From a bacterium (GTDB taxonomy: Bacteria; Zhuqueibacterota; Zhuqueibacteria; Zhuqueibacterales; Zhuqueibacteraceae): a stretch of 64,000 bases of DNA. Under the pieces are notes generated by a model. The model made no database searches. It saw only the letters and a program-made list of their open reading frames with translations, and was not told where the DNA came from. A program made the position numbers and the translations under genes. Shown piece after piece: positions 42,746 to 49,745 of this stretch (positions are counted from its first letter, which is position 1; each line of letters opens with the position of its first letter). Where the stretch lies: assembly GCA_023150945.1 (NCBI GenBank), contig JAKLJX010000001.1, positions 124,001 through 188,000 of the forward strand, in the 5' to 3' direction.

Positions 42746-43099
42746 ATGGCAACCGACGAAAAACTGCGCACGGAAAAGATCACCCCGGAGCTGATCGATT
42801 ACATCGTCGCGAAGATCGTTCGCGAGATTGAGCCGGAGAAGATCATTCTTTATGGCTCTTACGCGCGTGGCGATTTTCACGAGGACAGCGACATCGATCT
42901 TTTGATCATCAAAGACAGCGAAGAGCCAAGCCGGATGATGCGGCGCAAGGTGGACGGCCTTTTCAGCGGCAGACTGTTTTCTCTCGACCTGCGAGTGCGA
43001 AAACCCTCGGAAGTCGAGTGGAACTTCCGAGTAGGAAATCCCTTTTATCTATATCACATTTTCAAGGATGGCAAAGTGTTATATGACAAAAACGCCTGA
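42746..43099 (+). CDS. MNT-type nucleotidyltransferase (antitoxin partner of HEPN)
   Basis: Encodes 117 residues. ILYGSYARGDFHEDSDIDLLII carries the GSxxRG turn and DxD metal motif of minimal nucleotidyltransferases. The third catalytic acid may be in FSLDLRV. The family adds nucleotides to a HEPN toxin. Its last 17 bases overlap the start of a HEPN frame, the usual coupled arrangement. Unlike the HEPN partner, this gene is intact. Confidence 0.88.
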   Translation: MATDEKLRTEKITPELIDYIVAKIVREIEPEKIILYGSYARGDFHEDSDIDLLIIKDSEEPSRMMRRKVDGLFSGRLFSLDLRVRKPSEVEWNFRVGNPFYLYHIFKDGKVLYDKNA

Positions 43100-43490
43100 C
43101 TTACGGAAGTTGGTGCATCAGTAGCTCATCTTCGCAAAAGAGAATCTCCTGTATGCCAGGGACGGAATGAAGGCAGAGTATTCTCCCTATCACACGATTT
43201 GCTTTTTGTGTCAAGGAAGCGCTGAGAAATATCTAAAGGCATATTTGATTTCGCAAGGATGGGAGCTTGAAAAAATTCATGATTTGCAGAGATTGCTGGG
43301 GCACGCCCTGAGCTACGATCAAAGCTTCAGCGAGCTTGTTCCTCAAGCAGAAACTTTGAATGAGTATATCACCGAAGGCCGTTATCCCGGCGACCTGCCC
43401 TTTGAGAGCATCGGCAAAGCGGAGGCTGAAGAGGCTCTCGCCGCCGCCGAAAAAATCGCAGAATTTGTGCTGGCGAAGCTGGCAGCGTGA
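43083..43490 (+). pseudogene. HEPN-domain toxin gene interrupted by an in-frame amber codon
   Basis: The natural start is ATG 43083, overlapping the MNT stop: MTKTPDLRKLVHQ is followed by TAG (43122-43124), and the same frame continues LIFAKENLLYARDGMKAEYS and ICFLCQGSAEKYLKAYLI. Intact homologues have W where TAG stands (QWL), so a single TGG to TAG change explains it. The rest is a normal HEPN domain with ETLNEYITEGRYPGDLP. Translation could restart at ATG 43167, giving 107 residues without the first helix. So the toxin is either dead, truncated, or dependent on suppression. Confidence 0.8.
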
Positions 43491-43615
43491 AAATCTCGTT
43501 GACTGAAGTGTGGCCCTCGAATTCGTTCCAACCACAAAGCGGTGCCGATCGACGCGAATGGCATATCGGCGTTCGTTGGCGTCCAGGCGCGGTTTGAAAC
43601 TCCTGCAGACTCACT

Positions 43616-44827
43616 ATGATCCCCCTCTCGCAAGCCTTTGATCTCGTCATCCAAAATACCGGCCGGTTGCCGGCCGAGAAGGTTGAACTGCTGCAAGCCT
43701 CCGGCTGCGTGCTGGCGGAAAACGTGGTTTCCGATCTCGACCAGCCGCCGTTTGCGCGCAGCAGCATGGATGGTTATGCTCTGCGCGCCGAAGATGCCGC
43801 GCAGGCGCCGGCGCAGTTGCAGGTCGTGGGCTTCATTCCTGCCGGCGTTTTCCCGGACCTCAAAATCGAAAAAGGACAGGCCGCCAAAATCATGACCGGC
43901 GCGCCGCTGCCGCCCGGCGCCGATAGCGTGCAGATGATCGAAACGACCCGGCCGGTCGCCGGCAATCGCGTTGAGATTCTGGAGGCAGTGTCCCCGGGTA
44001 AGAATGTTTCGCCCCGGGGAAGCGAGGCAGTGGCCGGCCAGGTGGTGGCCCGTGCCGGCAGCTTCATTTCACCGGCGGTCATTGGCTTGTTGGCCGCGGT
44101 GGGAAAAAGCGAGGTGCCGGTTTATCGGCGACCTGCGGTTGCCGTCATTGCCACCGGCGACGAGCTGATCGACCTCACGCAAACCCCGGCACCGGGCCAG
44201 ATTCGCAACTCCAACAGCTTGGCCCTGGCGGCGCAAGTTGCCAAGCTGGGCGCCCGCGCCGCCCTGTTGGGCGTGGCGCGTGATCAGCACCAACAGATTC
44301 GCGAGTTGCTGCAGCGCGGGCTGGCATACGACGTGGTGCTGCTCACCGGCGGCGTGTCGATGGGTGATTTGGATTTGGTGGAGGACGTGTTCGCGGAATT
44401 GGGCGTGCAGGTTTTTTTCAATCAAGTCGCAGTGAAGCCGGGCAAGCCCGTGGTCTTTGCCAAGCTCGGCGAGAAACTGATTTTTGGATTGCCCGGCAAT
44501 CCCGTTTCTGCGGCCACGACGTTCGAGCTATTGGTGCGGCCTGCGCTGCGCAAACTGATGGGTTTCTCGGTTTATCAAAACCAGATCGTCGCAGCGCAAC
44601 TGGAGGCCTCGATCAAGAACCGCTCGCAGCGGGAGTTCTACGCGCCCGCCACGGTTTGGTATGACGGCCGGCAGTTTCGCGTGCGGCCGCTCGAATCAAA
44701 GGGTAGCGGCGATCAGGCGACTTATGCGCAAAGCAATTGCTATTTGATCTGCCCGCGGGAAGAGATGGCGCTGCACGCCGGCGCGACGGTGAGCGTCATG
44801 CTGCGGCCGGAGTTTTTTTATCACTAG
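43616..44827 (+). CDS. moeA: Molybdopterin molybdenumtransferase MoeA
   Basis: Encodes 403 residues. MoeA signatures: FARSSMDGYALRAED near residue 43, KIMTGAPLPPGADSVQMIE, and the MoCF-binding domain TGDELIDLTQTPAPGQIRNSN with VVLLTGGVSMGDLDLVEDVF and FGLPGNPVSAATTFELLVRP. MoeA inserts molybdate into adenylylated molybdopterin in the cytoplasm. Together with mobA at 7.6 kb this shows a working molybdenum cofactor pathway, though the two genes are far apart and no molybdoenzyme is in view. Confidence 0.94.
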   Translation: MIPLSQAFDLVIQNTGRLPAEKVELLQASGCVLAENVVSDLDQPPFARSSMDGYALRAEDAAQAPAQLQVVGFIPAGVFPDLKIEKGQAAKIMTGAPLPPGADSVQMIETTRPVAGNRVEILEAVSPGKNVSPRGSEAVAGQVVARAGSFISPAVIGLLAAVGKSEVPVYRRPAVAVIATGDELIDLTQTPAPGQIRNSNSLALAAQVAKLGARAALLGVARDQHQQIRELLQRGLAYDVVLLTGGVSMGDLDLVEDVFAELGVQVFFNQVAVKPGKPVVFAKLGEKLIFGLPGNPVSAATTFELLVRPALRKLMGFSVYQNQIVAAQLEASIKNRSQREFYAPATVWYDGRQFRVRPLESKGSGDQATYAQSNCYLICPREEMALHAGATVSVMLRPEFFYH

Positions 44828-44980
44828 CATGACAACCTCGAGCCCGCGGCTGTCATTCTTGTCAGAGTCCTTCCGTGCTTCTGGCCCACGGCTCGTTTTC
44901 TGATGCGTGCCCGGCGCGAGGGAAGATTCCTGCGGATTGACGTGGGAGAGTGTTGCATCCACCTTGCCATGGCAGGATTG

Positions 44981-45009
44981 AAAAGAAAAAGCCACGGCAG
45001 TGCCGTGGC
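44981..45009 (-). terminator. Intrinsic terminator of the small membrane protein gene
   Basis: On the minus strand, an 8-bp stem GCCACGGC / GCCGTGGC is followed by TTTTTCTTTT; it starts 27 bases beyond the stop codon of the gene ending at 45037. Confidence 0.85.
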
Positions 45010-45036
45010 CATTTATTGCCGGAACCAGCGGGAGCC

Positions 45037-45279
45037 TCAAGCCTTCTTGACGACACCGATGAGCCAGAGCAGCACGATCGCGCCCACCACCGCCGTGACC
45101 AGCGAGCTGAAAGGTCCATATGTTGGAATGCCCAACAGGTCGAAGATGAAGCCGCCGAGCAGCGCGCCGATCACGCCGACCACCAAATTGCCGACGACAC
45201 CGAGTCCTCTGCCCTTCATGATCCTTCCCGCCAGCCAGCCGGCTGCCAAGCCGATCAACAGAAACCAGAGTATGCTCAT
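45037..45279 (-). CDS. GlsB/YeaQ/YmgE-type small membrane protein
   Basis: From ATG 45279 behind GGGAGGAAAA, 80 residues with three hydrophobic segments: ILWFLLIGLAAGWLAGRIM, GVVGNLVVGVIGALLGGFIF and LVTAVVGAIVLLWLIGV. The glycine-rich pattern and the AGWLAG...G...GNLVVGVIGA spacing are typical of the transglycosylase-associated GlsB/YeaQ/YmgE family, small inner-membrane proteins often induced by stress. It is the only minus-strand gene between 30 and 64 kb. Confidence 0.9.
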   Translation of the reverse strand: MSILWFLLIGLAAGWLAGRIMKGRGLGVVGNLVVGVIGALLGGFIFDLLGIPTYGPFSSLVTAVVGAIVLLWLIGVVKKA

Positions 45280-45832
45280 CTTTTTTCCTCCCGTGGTGTG
45301 AGTGAAGGAATGTGGGGAATTGTGCGGCACAAAATGCACAGCCGATCCGGCAAAGTCAAGCCTGGAATGCCGTCGCGTAGCGCCTCAGGGACTGGGAGTC
45401 GCGCAGCTTTCAGGCCTGCTGCAGACGGGGCGCCTGCGCTAGGTCAACCACCGTGATGGAGGCAATAGCGGCGCGCGGCACGCACAGGCCGGGCGGCAGC
45501 TTGCTTGACTCTCAGAGCCTCGATGCGTATATTGCGCCGCGTTATTCTCCTGGAACCGAGAGGCCGGCCTTTTTGGGCAAGCCTTCTTTGATGACGCAGC
45601 AACGCGAAGAGAGATTTTTCTACGACCGGGTGGAATAAGACGGCCGTTTCATTGTAATGCTAACAGTCCGGGTGAGGCGCCGGTGATAGATTCTCTGCCG
45701 GCGGCGCACGCGGCGCAAGAGAAATGGTTGCGCCCCTTCTGCACCTGGACGGTTATCAGCCCGGCAAGCGCCGGGGAAGCAACTGTCCGCCTCGGTCTGA
45801 GGCACACGAATCTACTGGAACGGAACAACGCC
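45280..45832. other. Intergenic region with promoter of the DUF4139 gene
   Basis: About 550 bases. One clear promoter (45505-45533) is present. Open frames in the region, including one upstream and in frame with the DUF4139 gene, lack coding character. Confidence 0.5.
45505..45533 (+). promoter_or_regulatory. Sigma-70 type promoter with GC-rich discriminator
   Basis: TTGACT (45505-45510), 17-base spacer, TATATT (45528-45533) directly followed by GCGCCGCG. The layout mirrors the promoter at 9222-9251, which also has TATATTGCGC. It lies 300 bases before the DUF4139 start, leaving a long leader. Confidence 0.6.
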
Positions 45833-47191
45833 ATGAAGCGAAAGAATGTAATCTACGTTGGTGCTCTGCTAACCTTCATTCTGAGTGTGACCGCCGTGCA
45901 AGCCCAAAAGAACAATGTCCGCGTCACGATTTACAACGAGAATCTCGCGCTGGTGCATGAGATGCGCGAGCTTGAACTGCCCAAGCCCACCGGCGTGTGC
46001 TCATTTCGTGACGTCGCCGCGCAAATCGATCCCACCTCCGTGCATTTCAAATCGCTGTCGCATCCCACCGCCGTGCGCGTGCTGGAACAGAATTTCGAAT
46101 ATGATCTGGTGAGCGCCGACCGGATTCTGCAGCGGTATTTGGATCAGAAAGTGCAACTCGCCACCAAGCAGGGCGGCACGATCAGCGGCACGCTGTTGAA
46201 CGCGGCCGGCAATCTCGTGCTGCAGGCGGAAGACGGCACGGTCAAGATTCTCAACAGCAGCGAGATCGTGGCCACGGATTTGCCCAAACTGCCGGAGGGC
46301 TTGATCACGCGGCCGACGCTGGTGTGGCTGGTTGCCAACGACGGCCCGGCCAAACAGCGGGTGGAAGTCTCCTATCTCACCACCGGCCTGGCCTGGCATG
46401 CCGAATACGTGGGCGTGCTGGATGAGAAAGACGCCAACCTGAGCCTCGCCGGCTGGGTGTCGATTGACAATCAATGCGGTGCGACTTTTCCGGAGGCGCA
46501 GTTGCTGCTGGTGGCCGGCTCCATTCATCGCGCGGAAGCGCCCCGGCCGCTGCCCAAGCAAATGCGGGTGATGGAAATGGCGGCGGCGGCCGGCGGCTTC
46601 GAAGAGAAGGAATTCTTCGAGTATCATCTCTACACCCTGTCGCGCGCGGCCACGCTCAAGGATCGCCAGGTGAAACAGATCGAGCTGATTCCCGCCAGCC
46701 AGACGCCGGTGAAGAAGGAATACACCTACGACGGCTCGCGTGATCCCAAGAAGGTCAAAGTCACGCTGCGTTTCAAGAACAGCAAGGAAAACGGGCTGGG
46801 CTTGGCGCTGCCTGCCGGCAAGATCCGCCTGTACAAGCCCGAAGGCGAAGCGCAAGTTTTGGTGGGCGAGGATTTCATCGATCATACGCCGCGTGATGAA
46901 GAGTTGCGGCTCAACGTCGGCGATGCCTTCGACATTGTCGGCGAGCGCACCGTGCTCAGCACGCGCAAAGCCGGCGATCGCGCCGATGAAACCGAGGTCA
47001 AGATCGAAATCCGCAACCACAAAAGCGAAGCCGTGACCGTAAACGTGCTCGAGCATTTCTACGGTGATTGGACCATCCGCCGCGAGACCGCGGAGCACAC
47101 CAAGAAGGATGCCACCACAGCAGAATGGCGGCTGGCGGTGCCTGCCCGCGGCAAGGCGGAGGTTACCTACACCTGTTTTCGTACTTGGTAG
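45833..47191 (+). CDS. Exported DUF4139 domain protein
   Basis: From ATG 45833, 452 residues with a signal peptide (VIYVGALLTFILSVTAVQA). The first domain (NNVRVTIYNENLALVHEMREL) and the central WLVANDGPAKQRVEVSYLTTGLAWHAEYV are typical of DUF4139 proteins. The C-terminal part (FKNSKENGLGLALPAGKIRLYK, ETEVKIEIRNHKSEAVTVNV) completes that family. DUF4139 proteins are envelope proteins of unknown role, often encoded singly. Confidence 0.85.
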   Translation: MKRKNVIYVGALLTFILSVTAVQAQKNNVRVTIYNENLALVHEMRELELPKPTGVCSFRDVAAQIDPTSVHFKSLSHPTAVRVLEQNFEYDLVSADRILQRYLDQKVQLATKQGGTISGTLLNAAGNLVLQAEDGTVKILNSSEIVATDLPKLPEGLITRPTLVWLVANDGPAKQRVEVSYLTTGLAWHAEYVGVLDEKDANLSLAGWVSIDNQCGATFPEAQLLLVAGSIHRAEAPRPLPKQMRVMEMAAAAGGFEEKEFFEYHLYTLSRAATLKDRQVKQIELIPASQTPVKKEYTYDGSRDPKKVKVTLRFKNSKENGLGLALPAGKIRLYKPEGEAQVLVGEDFIDHTPRDEELRLNVGDAFDIVGERTVLSTRKAGDRADETEVKIEIRNHKSEAVTVNVLEHFYGDWTIRRETAEHTKKDATTAEWRLAVPARGKAEVTYTCFRTW

Positions 47192-47272
47192 TTCGTGTCT
47201 TTCCGCCGGAGCATGTTGCAGCTCCGGCTGCGCTTGGGCTTCTGAAACTTCGCGTGTCGTGAAAACTCGGAA

Positions 47273-47315
47273 GATTCTGACGCAACGGCCAAGCCGTTGC
47301 AGGAACATTTTCTCA
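47273..47315 (+). repeat. Dispersed palindromic repeat, copy 2
   Basis: Matches the complement of 6538-6580 at 41 of 43 positions. Core inverted repeat CAACGGC-CAA-GCCGTTG, flanked by GATTCTGACG and CAGGAACATTTTCTCA. It lies 82 bases after the DUF4139 stop. Confidence 0.85.
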
Positions 47316-47385
47316 GAATTTTGCGATTTCAGACTCAAGGTCGTGTCATCCGAAGATGTTCCAGCCGCGGCTGCGCCGAGGCTTT

Positions 47386-47418
47386 TGACGCAACGGCCAA
47401 GCCGTCGCAGGAACATTT
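47386..47418 (+). repeat. Dispersed palindromic repeat, copy 3 (shorter)
   Basis: TGACGCAACGGCCAAGCCGT, then CGCAGGAACATTT: same as copy 2 except one base over 33 positions, breaking one base pair of the palindrome. It is preceded by the CCGCGGCTGCG unit that also precedes copy 2 in degenerate form. Confidence 0.8.
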
Positions 47419-47484
47419 CAAGGTGCCTCGGTGCTCAGTTGATGAATGTCAGTATCCCGCGGAGATGAGCTGATCAGGCATCAC

Positions 47485-49620
47485 ATGAATCGCAGCGCGA
47501 CTTCACGCCCGGCCGCCGCAAGCCCGGGCAAGGAAGCGGCCACCACGCCCGTTCGGTTCTTGCGCGGGCTGGGTGAGACCCGCAGGTGCGAGCTGGAGAA
47601 GATCGGCATCAAGACGATTGCCGATCTTTTGTTTTATTTGCCGCGGCGCTATCTCGACCGCTCCACCATTCTCAAATGCCGCGATCTGCGCGACGGCCTG
47701 GAAGCCACGGTCGTCGGCAAGGTCATGTCCGGCCAATTGCTGTATGGCGGACGCCGGCCGCGCTTCGAGCTGACCCTGGCCGACGGCACCGGCTTCATGA
47801 AGTGCGTGTGGTTCAATCGCGCCAATTTGTGGCCGAAGATCTTCAGCCGCGGGGAAAACGTTGCCTTTCACGGCAAGGTGACGTTCTTTGACGGCTACGG
47901 CATGATCCACCCGGATTTTGACAAGCTGGGTGAAGAAGGCGAGGCGCGCTTTCTCCACACCGGCAAGATCATTCCGCTGTATCGTTCTTCCGAAGCGCTG
48001 GCCAAGGCCGGGCTGGACAGTCGCGGGTTTCGCCGCTTTTTGCGCCAGGCAGTCGATGATTTTGCCCACACGCTGGCCGATCCGCTGCCGGCCGGCTTGC
48101 GCAGCCGTTACCGGTTGCTCCCGCTCGCCGAGGCGGTGGCGCAGATTCACTTTCCGGAAAGCGAGGAGGCGCTGGCAGCCGGCCGCAATCGCCTGAAATT
48201 CGATGAATTGTTCTTCCTCGAGCTTTTTCTCGCCTGCCGCAAGGCCGCGCTTGCCACGGCGCAGCAGGGCATCACCTTCACGGCGGTGGGCGAACGCACC
48301 TGGGAATTGGTCGAGAAGCTGCCCTTCCAGCTCACCGAGGCGCAGCGCCGGGTGCTGCGCGAAATTCGCGCGGACATGAAAGCGCCGCAGCCCATGCACC
48401 GCCTGCTGCAGGGCGATGTCGGCTCCGGCAAAACCGTGGTGGCGCTCATTGCCATGCTGATGGCGGTGGAGAACGGCTATCAAGCCGCGCTCATGGCGCC
48501 CACGGAAATCCTGGCGGAACAGCATTATCTCACCAGCCATCACTTCCTCGAACAGCTCGGCGTGAAAGTCGTGCTGCTGGTGGGCGGCCAGAAAAAGAGC
48601 GAGCGCGAGCAGATTCTGGCGGCAATCGCGAGCGGCGAGGCGGCCCTCGTGATCGGCACGCACGCGCTCATTCAAGGCGGGGTGCAGTTTCACCGCCTCG
48701 GCCTGGTGGTGGTGGATGAACAGCACCGCTTCGGCGTGTTGCAGCGCGCCGCGCTGCGCGAGAAGGGCGAACAGCCGGACGTGCTGGTGATGACGGCAAC
48801 GCCGATTCCGCGCTCGCTGTCGATGACGCTTTACGGCGATCTCGATGTTTCGATCATCGACCAGTTGCCCGCCGGCCGCCAGCCGGTGCGCACGGCCTGG
48901 CGTTCCTCCCGCAAACGCGAACAGATCTATCAGTTCGTGCGGCAGGAGGTGCTGAACGGCTCGCAAGCCTACATCGTTTTCCCGCTGGTGGAGGAAACCG
49001 AGAAAAGCGATCTCGCGGCGGCCACTGAGAGCTACGAGGAATTGCGCCAGGGCATCTTTCGCGATCTCAATCCGGCGCTGCTGCACGGCCGCATGAAGCC
49101 GGCGGAGAAGGAAGTGATCATGGCGGGCTTCAAGGCGGCGGAGCACCAGGTGCTGGTGGCGACCACGGTCATCGAAGTCGGCGTCGATGTGCCCAACGCC
49201 ACGGTGATGGTGATCGAGCATGCCGAGCGTTTTGGTTTGAGCCAACTGCATCAACTGCGCGGCCGCGTCGGCCGCGGCGCCAAGCAATCCTATTGCATTC
49301 TGATTGCCGACGAGCCGGTGAGCGCGGAGACGCGCAAACGGCTGCAAACGCTGGTAGACACCACCGACGGCTTTCGCATTGCCGAGGTCGATCTGGAATT
49401 GCGCGGCCCGGGCGAGTTTTTCGGCACACGGCAGCACGGCCTGCCCGAGCTGAAAATTGCGAACCTCATCTCCGATGGCCGGCTGCTGGTTGCCGCGCGC
49501 GAGGAAGCCTTTGCCCTGGCCAAGCATGACCCGCAATTGCAACGGCCGGAACACGCGGGCTTGCGCGCGCATTTGCTCCGGCATTATCGCGATCAGTTGG
49601 CCGCGCTGCACATCGGTTGA
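47485..49620 (+). CDS. recG: ATP-dependent DNA helicase RecG
   Basis: From ATG 47485, 711 residues. Wedge/OB domain at the N-terminus (TVVGKVMSGQLLYGGRRPRFELTLADG), then helicase motifs: QLTEAQRRVLREI (Q region), LLQGDVGSGKTVVAL (Walker A), VVDEQHRFGVLQR (DEQH motif II), MTATPIPRSL (motif III) and QLRGRVGRGAKQSYC (motif VI), followed by the C-terminal TRG-like block. RecG remodels stalled replication forks and branched DNA. The gene is complete and starts directly after the repeat block. Confidence 0.95.
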   Translation: MNRSATSRPAAASPGKEAATTPVRFLRGLGETRRCELEKIGIKTIADLLFYLPRRYLDRSTILKCRDLRDGLEATVVGKVMSGQLLYGGRRPRFELTLADGTGFMKCVWFNRANLWPKIFSRGENVAFHGKVTFFDGYGMIHPDFDKLGEEGEARFLHTGKIIPLYRSSEALAKAGLDSRGFRRFLRQAVDDFAHTLADPLPAGLRSRYRLLPLAEAVAQIHFPESEEALAAGRNRLKFDELFFLELFLACRKAALATAQQGITFTAVGERTWELVEKLPFQLTEAQRRVLREIRADMKAPQPMHRLLQGDVGSGKTVVALIAMLMAVENGYQAALMAPTEILAEQHYLTSHHFLEQLGVKVVLLVGGQKKSEREQILAAIASGEAALVIGTHALIQGGVQFHRLGLVVVDEQHRFGVLQRAALREKGEQPDVLVMTATPIPRSLSMTLYGDLDVSIIDQLPAGRQPVRTAWRSSRKREQIYQFVRQEVLNGSQAYIVFPLVEETEKSDLAAATESYEELRQGIFRDLNPALLHGRMKPAEKEVIMAGFKAAEHQVLVATTVIEVGVDVPNATVMVIEHAERFGLSQLHQLRGRVGRGAKQSYCILIADEPVSAETRKRLQTLVDTTDGFRIAEVDLELRGPGEFFGTRQHGLPELKIANLISDGRLLVAAREEAFALAKHDPQLQRPEHAGLRAHLLRHYRDQLAALHIG

Positions 49621-49629
49621 AATCAAACA

Positions 49630-49658
49630 TTGACATTTAGCAGGTTAACGGATAGATT
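49630..49658 (+). promoter_or_regulatory. Sigma-70 type promoter of the DUF2723 gene
   Basis: Perfect TTGACA (49630-49635), 17-base spacer, TAGATT (49653-49658), about 88 bases before ATG 49746 and right after the recG stop codon. Confidence 0.75.
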
Positions 49659-49745
49659 GGAGCCGCCATTGCTGCGCCGGCCGCGGCAGCACGGCCCGAG
49701 CGCTTCACCTCTGATGATACCTTTGGAAACAGGAGATTGTCTGCA

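Larger units (their letters stand above)
47192..47484. other. Repeat-filled gap between the DUF4139 gene and recG
   Basis: Nearly the whole 290-base gap is made of two kinds of alternating short unit: a GC-rich ATGTTCCAGCCGCGGCTG-type element (about 47206-47240 and 47353-47385) and the ACGGCCAAGCCGT element (two copies, listed separately). Confidence 0.65.

Noticed and set aside
7596-44827. A molybdoenzyme or molybdenum-cofactor gene cluster around mobA and moeA
   Set aside because: The two genes are 36 kb apart and neither has other cofactor or molybdoenzyme genes beside it; they are isolated housekeeping-type genes here.
45453-45638. 61-codon plus-strand frame upstream of the DUF4139 gene
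   Set aside because: It spans the predicted promoter at 45505-45533 and has no domain or conserved character visible.
46001-47416. Long minus-strand open frame of 471 codons opposite the DUF4139 gene
   Set aside because: It is the antisense shadow of a GC-rich gene with a clear signal peptide and family match on the plus strand; its product has low-complexity His/Arg/Gly composition.
49658-49673. TGGAGC-CGCCA-TTGCT as a further sigma-54 promoter before the DUF2723 gene
   Set aside because: The GG/GC spacing is right, but two -24 bases differ and an excellent sigma-70 promoter overlaps it at 49630-49658.
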